A DNA stretch of 64,000 nucleotides from Andreprevotia sp. IGB-42 (lineage in GTDB: Bacteria; Pseudomonadota; Gammaproteobacteria; Burkholderiales; Chitinibacteraceae), in the NCBI RefSeq assembly GCF_009848685.1, contig NZ_WXTX01000001.1, forward strand, positions 434,001-498,000, in the 5' to 3' direction. Of the stretch, positions 44,545 to 54,165 are shown piece by piece; position 1 is the stretch's first letter; the number at the start of each line of letters is the position of its first letter. A program made the position numbers and the translations under genes. The notes under the pieces were generated by a model, which did not search any database, was not told the origin of the DNA, and was given only the letters and a program-made list of their open reading frames with translations.

Positions 44545-44572
44545 TAAAAAAAGCTGGCCCGCAGGCCAGCTT
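44545..44572 (-). terminator. Intrinsic terminator of the T6SS operon
   Basis: On the minus strand a nine-base stem AAGCTGGCC / GGCCAGCTT with a four-base loop is followed by a run of Ts. It begins 8 bases after the tssM stop and ends the whole type VI cluster. Confidence 0.9.
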
Positions 44573-44579
44573 CTTCACA

Positions 44580-47500
44580 TCACTTGTACAACTGCAACTG
44601 CATCAGCTCGGTGCGTATGCCCTGGCTGGTACGCACCATGGGGCCGTGCGACTGCAGTGATTCCGCCAGCCCTGCCCTGGCTTTGCCGGCTTCGCCACTG
44701 TTGTTCATGTCGCCATAGGCAATGGCGATCACCGGCTTGCCGTAGGCGATGGTGGGATAGGCAATCAGCTTGTCCGCGCCCAGCTCGGCACCCAGCCGCT
44801 TCAGTGCGGATTCGGCACTGGCGGGGCTGTCCGCCAGCCAGATCTGCAAGGTGAAGCGGCCATTCACCGGCAGCCAGCGTTCGGCCGCTGCATAACCGGC
44901 CTTGAGCGTGCTGGCTGATGCCGGCACCGTACCCGTTACCAGCCGGCCGCTGGCTTGCGCCGGGGCTGGCGTGGGGGCCGCAGGAACCGGCGTGGCAACA
45001 GGTGCCGGTGTCGGCTGGGCCGCCGGCGCGGATGCCAGCGCTGCGGCAGCCAGTTCGTCGATCACCTTGCGTACCGGTTTTTCTACGGCGCGGGCCTTGG
45101 CATCCGGGTTCCAGCACTGGCCGACACGGCCCGGCACCTGCACGCTGAGCGGGGCCGAGTTGGGCGACAGACCCTGCATCTTGCTCTGGAAGGTTTGCTG
45201 GTCAAACGCGGTGAGTGCAGCCTTGGCTTCCTGCTTCTGTACCAGCGTCTTGCTGCTTTCTTCTTCGATCAGTGTCAGCTGGCGCACGTTCTTGAGCAGC
45301 AGCTCTTCACCGCTGAACTGGTAGCGCACGGTAATGCGCTTGACGTTGGCGGCATCGAGCCGTGCCTTGTCGAGCGGGAACTCGCTGCCATCGAACGCGT
45401 GCGTGCCGGTCTGGAAGTCCTGCAGGAAGGCCACGAAGCCTTGCGGGCCCGGGTACTTCTTCGTCAGCGTGAACGATGCCAGCTTGATGCGCAGCGTGGT
45501 ATCGCCGCAGGTCTGCTGCGACCAGTTGAAGGAATCCGACACCGAGAAGTTGAGGTTGGTCAGGTTGAACGGCGCAGATGCGCATTGCACCGTCAGCTGT
45601 GTACTCAGCACATTGGCCTTGGCGCCTTCGTTCACGCCGGTGGGCAAGCCGGTGATTCCCACCGGGTAAGCGGCAAGGCGCAGGCTGTCTGCGGTTTTCT
45701 TCAGATCAGCCAGGCGGGTTTCAGCCTGTTGCTCTTGCGCCTGCAGCGTCTGCTTCTGCTGCTGCGCTTCCAGCTCCACGCGCTTGTCGTCGGTCAGTTG
45801 TTGCTGCTTGGCCACCTTCTGGCCCACTTGGCGCGATACCGCCGCGTTCAGGAACGGCAGGAAATCCGGGTTGAACGGCACGGACTGGCCCAGCGTTTCG
45901 ACCACGCCATACGCATCGGCACCGCGCCGTACATACGGTTTGGCCGGGCCGTTGACGAATGCCCACACGCTGCCGTTGTCGCCATACAGCTGATCGAGCA
46001 TTTCCGGCAGGCCGGCTGCAGACTGCATCGGCCACATCACCTTGGCTTCCCAGTCTTTCTGCAGCACGCACGATGCCTGCGTATCGGCATAGCGCACCGC
46101 CAGTTGCAGCGGGCCAGCCAGCAGCCCCCACGCCACCTGGTCTTCCGCCTGCGCGGTACCCAGCGTGCGGCGCAACTCGGCCAGGCGTGCGTAGGCATCC
46201 TGCAGGCTGGATTTCACCGCCGGGTCGTTCTCGAAGCTGTGGAAATCCGCTGCCGTCTGCGCGGCCTTGCCGGCCCCGCCGCTGCTGTCGGTCACCGCCT
46301 TGGCCAGCGCCGTGTTATACGCCTGGTAAGTGCCCATGGCGGCAAACTGCGCGTCGATCTCGGCCTTGGCGCGGCCCACTTCGCCACCGCTGGCAATGCC
46401 CTTGAGCAACTTGCCGCCGATATCGTTGATAGTGCCCGGCGCCTTGATTGCCCCTTGCTGCGCAGAACGGTTGCGGATGGAGAACAGCCGCTGGTTCAGC
46501 GCCAGCCACGATGGCAGTTGTTCATCCGGCACATCCTTGAATTCGCCCACCAGCCGGTTCATCAACAGGTTGTACGGGCTCTCGCTGCCGGTCAGGCGTA
46601 CCAGTGCGCCGCGCCATTCGTTCTCGCCCGCCAGCAGGTCTTCGCCCTGCGGGAAGTTCCACGCAAAGTCGCGCCATACGCGGATCTTCTCTGCGTTGTA
46701 CCAGGCGGTGAAGCGCGCCAGTTTCTCGTCGAAGCTGGCCGGGTTGGGTGCGCTCTTGCGTACTTCGGCCATGAATGCATCGATGCGGGCCTTGCCATCG
46801 CGTGTGAACGCCGGCGAGATTTCCGGCGTACCAACCAGCTTGCGGCTGCCGCGCCAGAAGTCAGTCAGCTGCACTTTCTTCAGGTCAGGCTGCGCATCGG
46901 TCCAGTTGACGATCCACTGCAGGTCGTCGCTGTTGAGCGCGATCTGGTTCAGGTCGTTGCGCAGCGCGGCCAGGCGCTGCAGGCGGAACAGGTCATTCGG
47001 CTGCCAGGCCAATAGCGCCACGTACATGTCGTTGAAGTGGCTGGCGGCCTCTGGCGACATGTTCGGGTCCATCTCGAACAGCACGCTGCCCGACAAGGGC
47101 GGCATATGGCGCAGATCCTCATGCGAGGCATCGCTCAGGCGTGCCTGCACCAGGTTGATGCGGCGTACCAGCGTCTGGATATAGTCGGCCAGTTGCTCGG
47201 ATTGCCCCAGGCCCACCAGCGCGTTCACCTTGTTGCTGAACGCCTCATCCAGCCCCGGCAGGATGTACTTGCGGAACTTGGCCACGTAGTTGGCCTTGAT
47301 GCTGGTTTCCACCTCGACCACCTTGCCGTCGAACGCCAGGTAGCGGGTGGCAAAGCGCGCATCGCGCTGCTCCAGCCAGTAGGCAAAGCCGCGGAATTTC
47401 TCCAGCGCTTCCACATCGTGGCGCAGTTGGCCGGTCAGCGCGAGCTTCTCCGGATACATGTCGCGCATGTGGTTGAGCGTGTTCAGGCTGTGCACGAACG

Positions 47501-48806
47501 AGAAGCTCAGGTAGCAGCCGGCTGCCAGCATCAGGAACAGCCATGCGGTCATGCCCAGATGGCGCGTGGCGCGCCGCCAGTGATTGACCAGCGCAGCCGG
47601 GCGCAGCAGGTAGCGGTCGGCCGGCAGGATGCGGTCGAACAGATCGTGCAGGAACAGGCCCTTGTAGCTGGGCGCGTGATCGGGCTCGCGCGGCGCAATG
47701 TCCTTGAGCAAGGACGACACCGCCCCGCCCTGTTGCAAGCCGCTGCTGAAGAACACGCCACGCAGGAACGGGTCTTCCAGGTACGGGCTGTCACCCAGCG
47801 CATGGCGCAGGAACGTTTTCAGTGCGCCCTGCAGGCGGGAAAACTCGCTGGGGAACAGCAGCAGGCCCGGGTCTGCGGTATCCAGCCGTTGCATGATGGC
47901 CAGTTGCAGCCGCTTGAGGCGTGCGCCGACGTGTTCGAACGCGGTATCGACAAAGCCCGATTCATCCACCTTGCCCAGCATGGCTTCGGTGCCGACATAG
48001 CCCATGGCCTGGTCGAGCAGGCCATCCGGCAGCAGGCGGCTCCACGCTTCCATGCCGTAGAGCTGGTCGCACTTGGTCACCAGCACGTACACCGGGAAGC
48101 GCTTGTCGAACAGGCGGATCATCTGCTCGATACGCATGCGGATCACGCGGCCCTCTTCGGCCAGTGCATCGGCATCCGGGTTGAGCAGGCGATCGGCCTG
48201 CACGGTGATCACCAGCCCGTTGAGCCCTTCCTTCGACCGGTAATGGCCGAGGAAGTCGAGCATCTTGTCCCATTCCTTGCGGTCGGCCTCGGGCTCTTCG
48301 GGCGCGATATAGCGGCCGGCGGTATCGAGCACGATGGCCTTGTCGAAGTACCACCAGTCGACATTGAGCGTGTGTTCGACTTCCGCAGTGGCGCTGACCT
48401 TCTTCAGTGGCGACGACAGCCGCGCACGCGTCAGTGCCGTGGTCTTGCCCGAACCGGAGCGGCCGATGACCATATACCAGGGCAACACGTACAGCGGGTT
48501 GCCCAGCCGGCGCAGGTTGGAGCGGCGCAGCAGCGCAATCGCTTCCTTCCATTTGGCCTTGAGCGCAGATTCCGCGCTGACCACGGGCTCGGGTTTTTCA
48601 ACCGGCGTGGCGGTGCGGCTGCGCTCGCGCCAGCCGGCAATCATCTGCCACACGAACTTGCACAGGAACCACAGCCCCACCACGCCAAAGAACAGGAACA
48701 GCGCAGCCCAGGCAGGCCAGCCATTCCACAGCGCAATACCCCAGCACACCGCGGCAAGCGCGATCAGGACCAGCAACCAGAACAGGAAAGCGAAAATTTT
48801 CTTCAT
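44580..48806 (-). CDS. tssM: T6SS membrane-complex protein TssM (IcmF) with C-terminal SPOR-like domain
   Basis: A 1408-residue inner-membrane protein, longer than the usual 1100-1300. Two N-terminal membrane segments (about 5-60) and one near residue 420 are visible. The cytosolic P-loop is GRSGSGKTTAL near residue 120, and the long periplasmic part follows. After a Pro/Ala linker (about 1255-1300) the last 85 residues (RFTLQIWLADSPASAESALK to the end) look like a SPOR peptidoglycan-binding domain. It forms the membrane channel with TssJ and TssL. The SPOR-like tail could anchor the complex in the cell wall, a job done in other systems by TssL extensions or TagL. Confidence 0.93.
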   Translation of the reverse strand: MKKIFAFLFWLLVLIALAAVCWGIALWNGWPAWAALFLFFGVVGLWFLCKFVWQMIAGWRERSRTATPVEKPEPVVSAESALKAKWKEAIALLRRSNLRRLGNPLYVLPWYMVIGRSGSGKTTALTRARLSSPLKKVSATAEVEHTLNVDWWYFDKAIVLDTAGRYIAPEEPEADRKEWDKMLDFLGHYRSKEGLNGLVITVQADRLLNPDADALAEEGRVIRMRIEQMIRLFDKRFPVYVLVTKCDQLYGMEAWSRLLPDGLLDQAMGYVGTEAMLGKVDESGFVDTAFEHVGARLKRLQLAIMQRLDTADPGLLLFPSEFSRLQGALKTFLRHALGDSPYLEDPFLRGVFFSSGLQQGGAVSSLLKDIAPREPDHAPSYKGLFLHDLFDRILPADRYLLRPAALVNHWRRATRHLGMTAWLFLMLAAGCYLSFSFVHSLNTLNHMRDMYPEKLALTGQLRHDVEALEKFRGFAYWLEQRDARFATRYLAFDGKVVEVETSIKANYVAKFRKYILPGLDEAFSNKVNALVGLGQSEQLADYIQTLVRRINLVQARLSDASHEDLRHMPPLSGSVLFEMDPNMSPEAASHFNDMYVALLAWQPNDLFRLQRLAALRNDLNQIALNSDDLQWIVNWTDAQPDLKKVQLTDFWRGSRKLVGTPEISPAFTRDGKARIDAFMAEVRKSAPNPASFDEKLARFTAWYNAEKIRVWRDFAWNFPQGEDLLAGENEWRGALVRLTGSESPYNLLMNRLVGEFKDVPDEQLPSWLALNQRLFSIRNRSAQQGAIKAPGTINDIGGKLLKGIASGGEVGRAKAEIDAQFAAMGTYQAYNTALAKAVTDSSGGAGKAAQTAADFHSFENDPAVKSSLQDAYARLAELRRTLGTAQAEDQVAWGLLAGPLQLAVRYADTQASCVLQKDWEAKVMWPMQSAAGLPEMLDQLYGDNGSVWAFVNGPAKPYVRRGADAYGVVETLGQSVPFNPDFLPFLNAAVSRQVGQKVAKQQQLTDDKRVELEAQQQKQTLQAQEQQAETRLADLKKTADSLRLAAYPVGITGLPTGVNEGAKANVLSTQLTVQCASAPFNLTNLNFSVSDSFNWSQQTCGDTTLRIKLASFTLTKKYPGPQGFVAFLQDFQTGTHAFDGSEFPLDKARLDAANVKRITVRYQFSGEELLLKNVRQLTLIEEESSKTLVQKQEAKAALTAFDQQTFQSKMQGLSPNSAPLSVQVPGRVGQCWNPDAKARAVEKPVRKVIDELAAAALASAPAAQPTPAPVATPVPAAPTPAPAQASGRLVTGTVPASASTLKAGYAAAERWLPVNGRFTLQIWLADSPASAESALKRLGAELGADKLIAYPTIAYGKPVIAIAYGDMNNSGEAGKARAGLAESLQSHGPMVRTSQGIRTELMQLQLYK

Positions 48807-49459
48807 TGCACCAGCCGCAGGAAATCGTTGACCTGGCTACTGAGCACAAAGGCAAACAGGATGTAGAGAATCGCCAGGATGCCCAGGGGCGCGGCAAACA
48901 TCAGGATGGTGGTACGCGTTGGTCGCCAGCGGCGCTTGGTCGGGGCATCCACCGATGGCGCGTAGGCCTCGGGAAACAGCACGAAATCGCTTTCCAGCGT
49001 GGCCTCGCGCCCCAGCAGGTTTTTCAGCTCGCGCGCCTTGATTTCGTCCAGCGCAAAACGCCCGCCCTCCGCGGCGTAACGGCCTTTGAACCCCAGCGAC
49101 AGGCACAGGAAAAACACTTCGCGTACGCCATCCTGCTCGTTGCGCAGTTCATCAAGCCGGGCAAAGAACTCCACGCCGGCACGCGTGGTATTGAAATAGC
49201 TTTTCTGCAACGGCCGGCGGCGCCACACATCGGCGCCTTCCCAACCCGAACACATCACGGTTTCGTCTATCCAGGCCACCACGGCAAACATGGCGTTCTC
49301 GATATCGCTGCGCTCTGCGCCGCCATCGGTGGCAGCCAGCCGCGCTTCGGACAGTTGCTGTTCCAGCCGCTGGCGGAATACCGCTTCATCGGCATCCGGC
49401 ACATCGAGAAAGAGCCGCGCATAGGCAAGCGGCTTGACGAAAGCATCAGACAATCTCAT
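48803..49459 (-). CDS. tssL: T6SS membrane-complex protein TssL (DotU), short form
   Basis: A 218-residue tail-anchored protein. The cytosolic domain contains VAWIDETVMCSGWEGADVWR and FFLCLSLGFKGRYAAEGGRF, both diagnostic. One membrane segment lies at the C-terminus (LMFAAPLGILAILYILFAFV) and nothing but about ten residues follows, so the OmpA-like peptidoglycan-binding extension found in some TssL proteins is absent. Confidence 0.93.
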   Translation of the reverse strand: MRLSDAFVKPLAYARLFLDVPDADEAVFRQRLEQQLSEARLAATDGGAERSDIENAMFAVVAWIDETVMCSGWEGADVWRRRPLQKSYFNTTRAGVEFFARLDELRNEQDGVREVFFLCLSLGFKGRYAAEGGRFALDEIKARELKNLLGREATLESDFVLFPEAYAPSVDAPTKRRWRPTRTTILMFAAPLGILAILYILFAFVLSSQVNDFLRLVQ

Positions 49460-50844
49460 CGGCGCAGCACCACCAGTTCAGCCTTGAGGTCTTGCGGGGC
49501 ATCGGGCCAGTCCAGCGCGATATTGCCGTCTTTCTCTACCTGCTCCCACGATTCGGAGACGGTTTCGACCCGGAAATAGAACGAATACGAGCGGCGCGGC
49601 AGGCCCTGCGGCGCCACCGGCATATGGATGAGCTCGACGCCCGGCAACGCGCGGCGCACCAGCGTGGGCAGATCGTCGATGGCGGCCAGCTTGGCCGAGG
49701 TGCTGAAGGAATCGACCAGCGCATCGGGCTCGGCCTCGCTGCGCAGCACCAGGTAGAAACGGTTGCGCGTGCCGAAGAACTGCTTGGGCAGATCCGCGCC
49801 CAGGTAGCCTTCGCGCGGTTCCAGGAACACCAGGAATTCCGGCCCCACCGAAATCTCGTTCAGCAACTGGCTGATCAGGCTGTGCGCGGCAAACATGCAT
49901 TGCCCCAGATCATGATGCGCATACGCAGGCAGCGCCAGCGTGCCATCGGCAAACTCGCCCAGCATGTTGCAGCGCTCGGAAAACGACGACAGCTCGCCGA
50001 TCAGCTGGCGCAGCACCCCATACACGTCCCACGGGTGTGCCTGCGGCGATTCGATATAGTGATGCAGCAACGGGGTGTAGCGGTTGAGCGTACGCAGCGC
50101 CAGCAGAAACACCATGTAGCTGGCATCGAACTCAGCCTTCTGCATTTCGCGCGGGCTTTTGTATTGCTCGAGCTGATGCGCGCGGCCGGAAATATCGTCG
50201 CGGATTTCCTTCACCACGTTGTATAGCGCTTGCGAACCGGACAACGTATAGCTGGGCGGAATGAAGCGCGGCGATAGCCGGAAGGTTTCGCCGCTGCGCT
50301 CCAGTTGCGCGGCGGCAATCACTTCGTAATCGGTGAGGTTATCCAGCTCGTCTTCCCACAGGATGCGGATGACGTAACTGAGGCTTTTGACTTCGGCCAC
50401 CGGGCCATCGGAATGGATATCGCGGAATTCCTCGGCCTCGTGCGTGGTCACCGCACGGATGTTCATATCCGCGCCATCCTGCAGATCGCGCACCACCGCC
50501 ACGTTGGGCTCGGACAGGCTCAGTTTCTTGATGCCGAAATAAACCTGGAATGGCTTGCTTGGGTCTTTCCACGCCGCATCGAACGAACGTGGCTTGATTA
50601 CCGCGTTGCCCGGGTATTCCAGATAGGTGCCATCCTTGAACAACACATGTGCCGACTGCACTTCGAACACGCGGTTGGCCACCGCAGAATCGGCTACGGC
50701 CAGCTCGCCGATGCCCCAGAAATACGGCAGGCCTACTTCAAGAAACGGTTTCAGCCGAAAACGCGCATGCAGATCGGTCAACTGGAAATGCTGCGGCTGC
50801 AGGAACAAGCCCTGATGCCAGTAAATCGGTTTCTTGATTTCCAT
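49456..50844 (-). CDS. tssK: T6SS baseplate protein TssK
   Basis: A 462-residue protein starting KKPIYWHQGLFLQPQHFQLT, the family hallmark. SPRFIPPSYTLSGSQALYNV and the C-terminal RSYSFYFRVETVSESWEQVE region also match. TssK links the baseplate to the TssL/TssM membrane complex. Confidence 0.95.
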   Translation of the reverse strand: MEIKKPIYWHQGLFLQPQHFQLTDLHARFRLKPFLEVGLPYFWGIGELAVADSAVANRVFEVQSAHVLFKDGTYLEYPGNAVIKPRSFDAAWKDPSKPFQVYFGIKKLSLSEPNVAVVRDLQDGADMNIRAVTTHEAEEFRDIHSDGPVAEVKSLSYVIRILWEDELDNLTDYEVIAAAQLERSGETFRLSPRFIPPSYTLSGSQALYNVVKEIRDDISGRAHQLEQYKSPREMQKAEFDASYMVFLLALRTLNRYTPLLHHYIESPQAHPWDVYGVLRQLIGELSSFSERCNMLGEFADGTLALPAYAHHDLGQCMFAAHSLISQLLNEISVGPEFLVFLEPREGYLGADLPKQFFGTRNRFYLVLRSEAEPDALVDSFSTSAKLAAIDDLPTLVRRALPGVELIHMPVAPQGLPRRSYSFYFRVETVSESWEQVEKDGNIALDWPDAPQDLKAELVVLRR

Positions 50845-50920
50845 GCCCTGTCCGCCCCTGGCGAGTGTTCTTGTTATACCCGTACAGCCCGCTACACCAC
50901 GGTGCTACACAACGATCCAA

Positions 50921-51583
50921 TCAGTTCAAATCTGTCAGCTTTACCGCCCCCACCACTGCAGCGCGCGGTGCCTCGCCCTCTTGGGGCAGCTCCGGCGGCA
51001 CTGCGGCAATGGCCGCGCTGGCAATCGATTCCGGCCCCAGCTTCATCCTGACCTCCGCCACACCGGGGCTGGCGCTGTAATCCTTGATCACGATGCCGCT
51101 TTTCTCCACCGCCACCGGCAGGTTGAACAGCATCGCGGTGCTGGACGGCGCAATGCCATAAAACGCGGCCACCACACCGACAAACCGGGCGCCCTGCGTG
51201 CGGTCGATACGCATGGCCGCCTGCCGGTCCGGCTCGATGGCAAAACGTACGACCTGCAACAATCCTGCCGGCGGCTTGCCGCCTTGCAGGGTTTTTTGCA
51301 GCAATTCGGCGTTATCGAGCAACTGGTAGAACGGTGCAGCATCCGCCGTCTGGATCACTGCCAGCACCAGGCTATGCGCCTCACCGTCGTAGCGGTTGAG
51401 CGCCACATCGGTATCCACCTTGAGCTCTATCCCGCCGGGGCCGTAATCCCACGTGGTAGCCGCCAGTGCGTCTTTCTCGCTATTGCCACCCATGGCCTTG
51501 TTCATCGAGGTGCAAGCCGACGTCAGCGCCAGTGCAAAACCGAGCAAACACAAGGCCAGCGGGCGTAATAATACCGTGGACAT
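50921..51583 (-). CDS. tssJ: T6SS outer-membrane lipoprotein TssJ
   Basis: A 220-residue lipoprotein. The signal peptide ends in a lipobox LALTSAC, cysteine at about residue 24. The mature part contains ELKVDTDVALNRYDGEAHSL, typical of TssJ. The ATG at 51583 is chosen; an ATG eight codons earlier (51607) is possible and lies three bases after the tssA stop. TssJ holds the TssM periplasmic domain at the outer membrane. Confidence 0.88.
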   Translation of the reverse strand: MSTVLLRPLALCLLGFALALTSACTSMNKAMGGNSEKDALAATTWDYGPGGIELKVDTDVALNRYDGEAHSLVLAVIQTADAAPFYQLLDNAELLQKTLQGGKPPAGLLQVVRFAIEPDRQAAMRIDRTQGARFVGVVAAFYGIAPSSTAMLFNLPVAVEKSGIVIKDYSASPGVAEVRMKLGPESIASAAIAAVPPELPQEGEAPRAAVVGAVKLTDLN

Positions 51584-51610
51584 AGGTAAAAACGGCAATC
51601 GCCCCATTGT

Positions 51611-52696
51611 TTATTCTTCGCTGTAGCCGAGCATGTCTTTCAGGCGGTTGCGCGTGCTGTCGTCACGCACCACTTCGCGTATCCATTCATCAAGGCGCAT
51701 ATTGCCCCAACGGGCGGCTTTTTCCACCAGATAGGCCACCGGGCTATGGGGTTCGCTATTGCGATAGAACTCGGCAATCTCGTGCAGGCGGCGCAGCGCT
51801 TCCTCGCGCGTTTGCGGCGGGCCGGCCCGCACATTCTGCACCGCGGCAGCTGGTGCCGCCGTGCCCGCAGCGGTACCGTCGGCCGGTGCATCGGCAACGG
51901 GTGCATCCGCAACCGCGCTGGGCAATGCGCCCTTGTCACCAGCGATCTTGGTAGCCAGCTTGACGATATTGCTGAGCGTTTCAACGATCTGCGCGAGGCT
52001 CGGCGCATCGTAGCCAAACTTGTCATCCACCGACTTGACCAGCGCTTTGGCTGCATCAAGCGCGGCACTGCTGTCTGCCAGCAATGCCTGATAGAACGGC
52101 ATCGGTGTCTGGTTGACTGCGGAATCCCACATCTCGGAATTGATCTTGCCTTCCTTGAGTGCCTGCTTGAGCGCATCCTCGTTCTGGCGCGCCAAGTTAT
52201 CCACCTCGCGCGATTGCTGCCAGCGCGCCCAGCCATGGCCACGGCTTTCGCCTGCCGGCCCGGTCATTGGCAACTGGCGCAGCACCAGCGGCAGGTTGTT
52301 GTCCAGCCACACCAGCCGGCCGATGCGCAACTCGACGTCATCGCCATCCTTTTCCGGGTACAGCGTATCCCAGAACTGGGTAAGCAGGCCGTCCAGCAAG
52401 GCAAAGCCATCGCGTGCACCGGCAAAGCCGTGCAGGTTGGTCACCGCCTCCACCAGCCAGCAGCTTATCTGCAAGTCCTTGCTGCGGCTGGCGATCAAAT
52501 CGCTGGCAACCTGTTTCACGCGTGGCCAGTCAGCCACCTTGATCTCTGTTTTCCAATCGCCCTGTGACAGGTAATCCGCATCGGCGCGGCGCGCCTCCTT
52601 GATTTCATCCACGAGCGGATCGTAAGAGATATCGGCGCCGGACGGGTTGTCCCCCAGCAGCGGGGCCAGTAGTGAAGGAAGATCGAGTGTGGTCAT
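51611..52696 (-). CDS. tssA: T6SS baseplate/tail assembly protein TssA
   Basis: A 361-residue ImpA-type protein. The start MTTLDLPSLLAPLLGDNPSG at 52696 gives the standard N-terminal domain; an open frame further upstream to 53056 is antisense to nothing real and is rejected. WLVEAVTNLHGFAGARDGFA and FWDTLYPEKDGDDVELRIGR are characteristic. An Ala-rich linker precedes the C-terminal EPHSPVAYLVEKAARWGNMR, seen in short TssA proteins. Confidence 0.9.
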   Translation of the reverse strand: MTTLDLPSLLAPLLGDNPSGADISYDPLVDEIKEARRADADYLSQGDWKTEIKVADWPRVKQVASDLIASRSKDLQISCWLVEAVTNLHGFAGARDGFALLDGLLTQFWDTLYPEKDGDDVELRIGRLVWLDNNLPLVLRQLPMTGPAGESRGHGWARWQQSREVDNLARQNEDALKQALKEGKINSEMWDSAVNQTPMPFYQALLADSSAALDAAKALVKSVDDKFGYDAPSLAQIVETLSNIVKLATKIAGDKGALPSAVADAPVADAPADGTAAGTAAPAAAVQNVRAGPPQTREEALRRLHEIAEFYRNSEPHSPVAYLVEKAARWGNMRLDEWIREVVRDDSTRNRLKDMLGYSEE

Positions 52697-52721
52697 TCGT
52701 CGGTTCGGATAAGAAAACAGA

Positions 52722-53258
52722 TTAAAGGGGCAGAAACTGGGAGCCGCGGATATCGGCGAAAACCAGGTTCGGAATGTAGAACTGTGCATTGTTGCCGGCC
52801 AGCTTGGCAGCACCACCGGATTTTTCCGCGTTGCTGTCGCGCTTGGTCGCCCCGCCGCCACTGCGCGCCTGCCCGGCCACGATGCCGAAGAAAACATGGA
52901 CGGGCTGGGTGAGCGTGGCGACCCATAGATACGCGAGGCTGTTCCAGTCCTCCTTGACTGCCATGACGATACGCGACAACTCGCGCGTGCTGACGCCGAA
53001 ATGCGCGGCCAGCTTGCGGCGCTCGAGCATGCCGGCATCCCAGTCATATGGATCATACGGTGACCACCACGCGGTCAGCGGCGTGCTGTCCACAGTGCCC
53101 GGCGCCAGGTTGCTGAAGCCGTGCAGGCGACAGATTTTCAGCCCGGCGGGCAACAGGCGTTTCTCTGCTTTGCCGTATTTGAACGCCTGGTGCACTTCTT
53201 CCAGCGTCTGGCCTACCGGCTGGAAGCCGCCCCAATCGACATCCGCATTCTTGTACAT
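52722..53258 (-). CDS. T6SS-linked protein of unknown function
   Basis: A 178-residue soluble protein starting at ATG 53258 behind AAGGGA. It has no signal peptide or membrane segment. Visible features are a Trp/Tyr-rich middle (WWSPYDPYDWDAG) and a Gly/Ala/Lys-rich spacer near residues 135-155. No family recognised. Its position between tssA and PAAR suggests a tip-complex accessory or secreted protein. Confidence 0.7.
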   Translation of the reverse strand: MYKNADVDWGGFQPVGQTLEEVHQAFKYGKAEKRLLPAGLKICRLHGFSNLAPGTVDSTPLTAWWSPYDPYDWDAGMLERRKLAAHFGVSTRELSRIVMAVKEDWNSLAYLWVATLTQPVHVFFGIVAGQARSGGGATKRDSNAEKSGGAAKLAGNNAQFYIPNLVFADIRGSQFLPL

Positions 53259-53292
53259 GGTTTTCGTCCCTTCAGGTTTGACCTTACTGACT

Positions 53293-53595
53293 TTAGCCGC
53301 CAATCAGCACCGTGGGGCAACCCAGCACGATGCTGCCCCCATGAGCGGTCGTATCACCCATACGCGCGGCCGGCTTGCCACCGATCATCACCGTGGCGCT
53401 GCCCTTGACGATGCTGTCCGGCGGCCCCACGCACACGCACAGATCGCCCATCACCGCAGCCGGCAGCTTGCCGATCAGCACCGTGGGCACCCCTGGCCCG
53501 GTTACCGGGCCGCCCACGTGCGGAATGGGCGCAGGCACTGCCGGCGTCTGCATCGGGCAGGTGTGCATATCGGTGATGCGGGCTGCGAGCGACAT
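53293..53595 (-). CDS. PAAR spike-tip protein
   Basis: A 100-residue single-domain PAAR protein. The repeating turns PHVGGPVTGPGVPTVLIG, GDLCVCVGPPDSI and ARMGDTTAHGGSIVLGCPTV are diagnostic. The ATG at 53595 follows GAGGA. It caps the VgrG trimer and carries no effector extension. Confidence 0.92.
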   Translation of the reverse strand: MSLAARITDMHTCPMQTPAVPAPIPHVGGPVTGPGVPTVLIGKLPAAVMGDLCVCVGPPDSIVKGSATVMIGGKPAARMGDTTAHGGSIVLGCPTVLIGG

Positions 53596-53605
53596 GATGG
53601 AATCC

Positions 53606-54160
53606 TCAACAAACACGTTTGCCGGCAGCAATCTCGCTGCCCAGCATGATGAACTGGCGATACAGATCCAGTGTGCGCTCCGGCTGTGACAGCCCTGCCA
53701 GTTGCACCGCGCAACCTGCTGCGTGGTGGCATAAATGATCGAACGGCAATACCTCCGGCTCATCAGCGGCGCTGATGCTGGCACCGCTCCAGAATACCGC
53801 CAGCGCCACGCTGGCTGCCGCGCTATCGAAGCCGGCCGCTTCGGCCAGGCTGAACGCACCACGGCGGCAGGCGTCTTCCGGCTGCTTCAGCCACTGCTGC
53901 GCCGATGCGAGCGCACGCGTCTGCTCTTGGGCTGCCGGTGCCGGCACGCTTGTCGCGCACGACCACGCCCAGCACACTGCATCGCGCTTGGGCAATGCAT
54001 GAGCCAACAGGTGCAACGCATCCGGCCAGTGCTGGCCGTCAGCCAGTTGCCCGATGGCCTGCGCCACCGATTGTGCGCTACCCAATGCAGCCTGCCCTGC
54101 CTCACTCGGGGTGAAGCGGGCAAGTACCGGAGCTGCGGGGGCGGCAAGATCGACTGGCAT
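53606..54160 (-). CDS. T6SS-linked cytosolic protein, unknown
   Basis: A 184-residue, largely helical, Ala-rich protein starting MPVDLAAPAAPVLARFTPSE at 54160. It has Trp and Cys residues (DAVCWAWSCATSV) and no signal peptide. Its place just before PAAR, 10 bases away, suggests a loading or adaptor function. It may belong to a domain family of unknown function seen beside PAAR genes, but I cannot confirm that. Confidence 0.65.
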   Translation of the reverse strand: MPVDLAAPAAPVLARFTPSEAGQAALGSAQSVAQAIGQLADGQHWPDALHLLAHALPKRDAVCWAWSCATSVPAPAAQEQTRALASAQQWLKQPEDACRRGAFSLAEAAGFDSAAASVALAVFWSGASISAADEPEVLPFDHLCHHAAGCAVQLAGLSQPERTLDLYRQFIMLGSEIAAGKRVC

Positions 54161-54165
54161 GCTGC

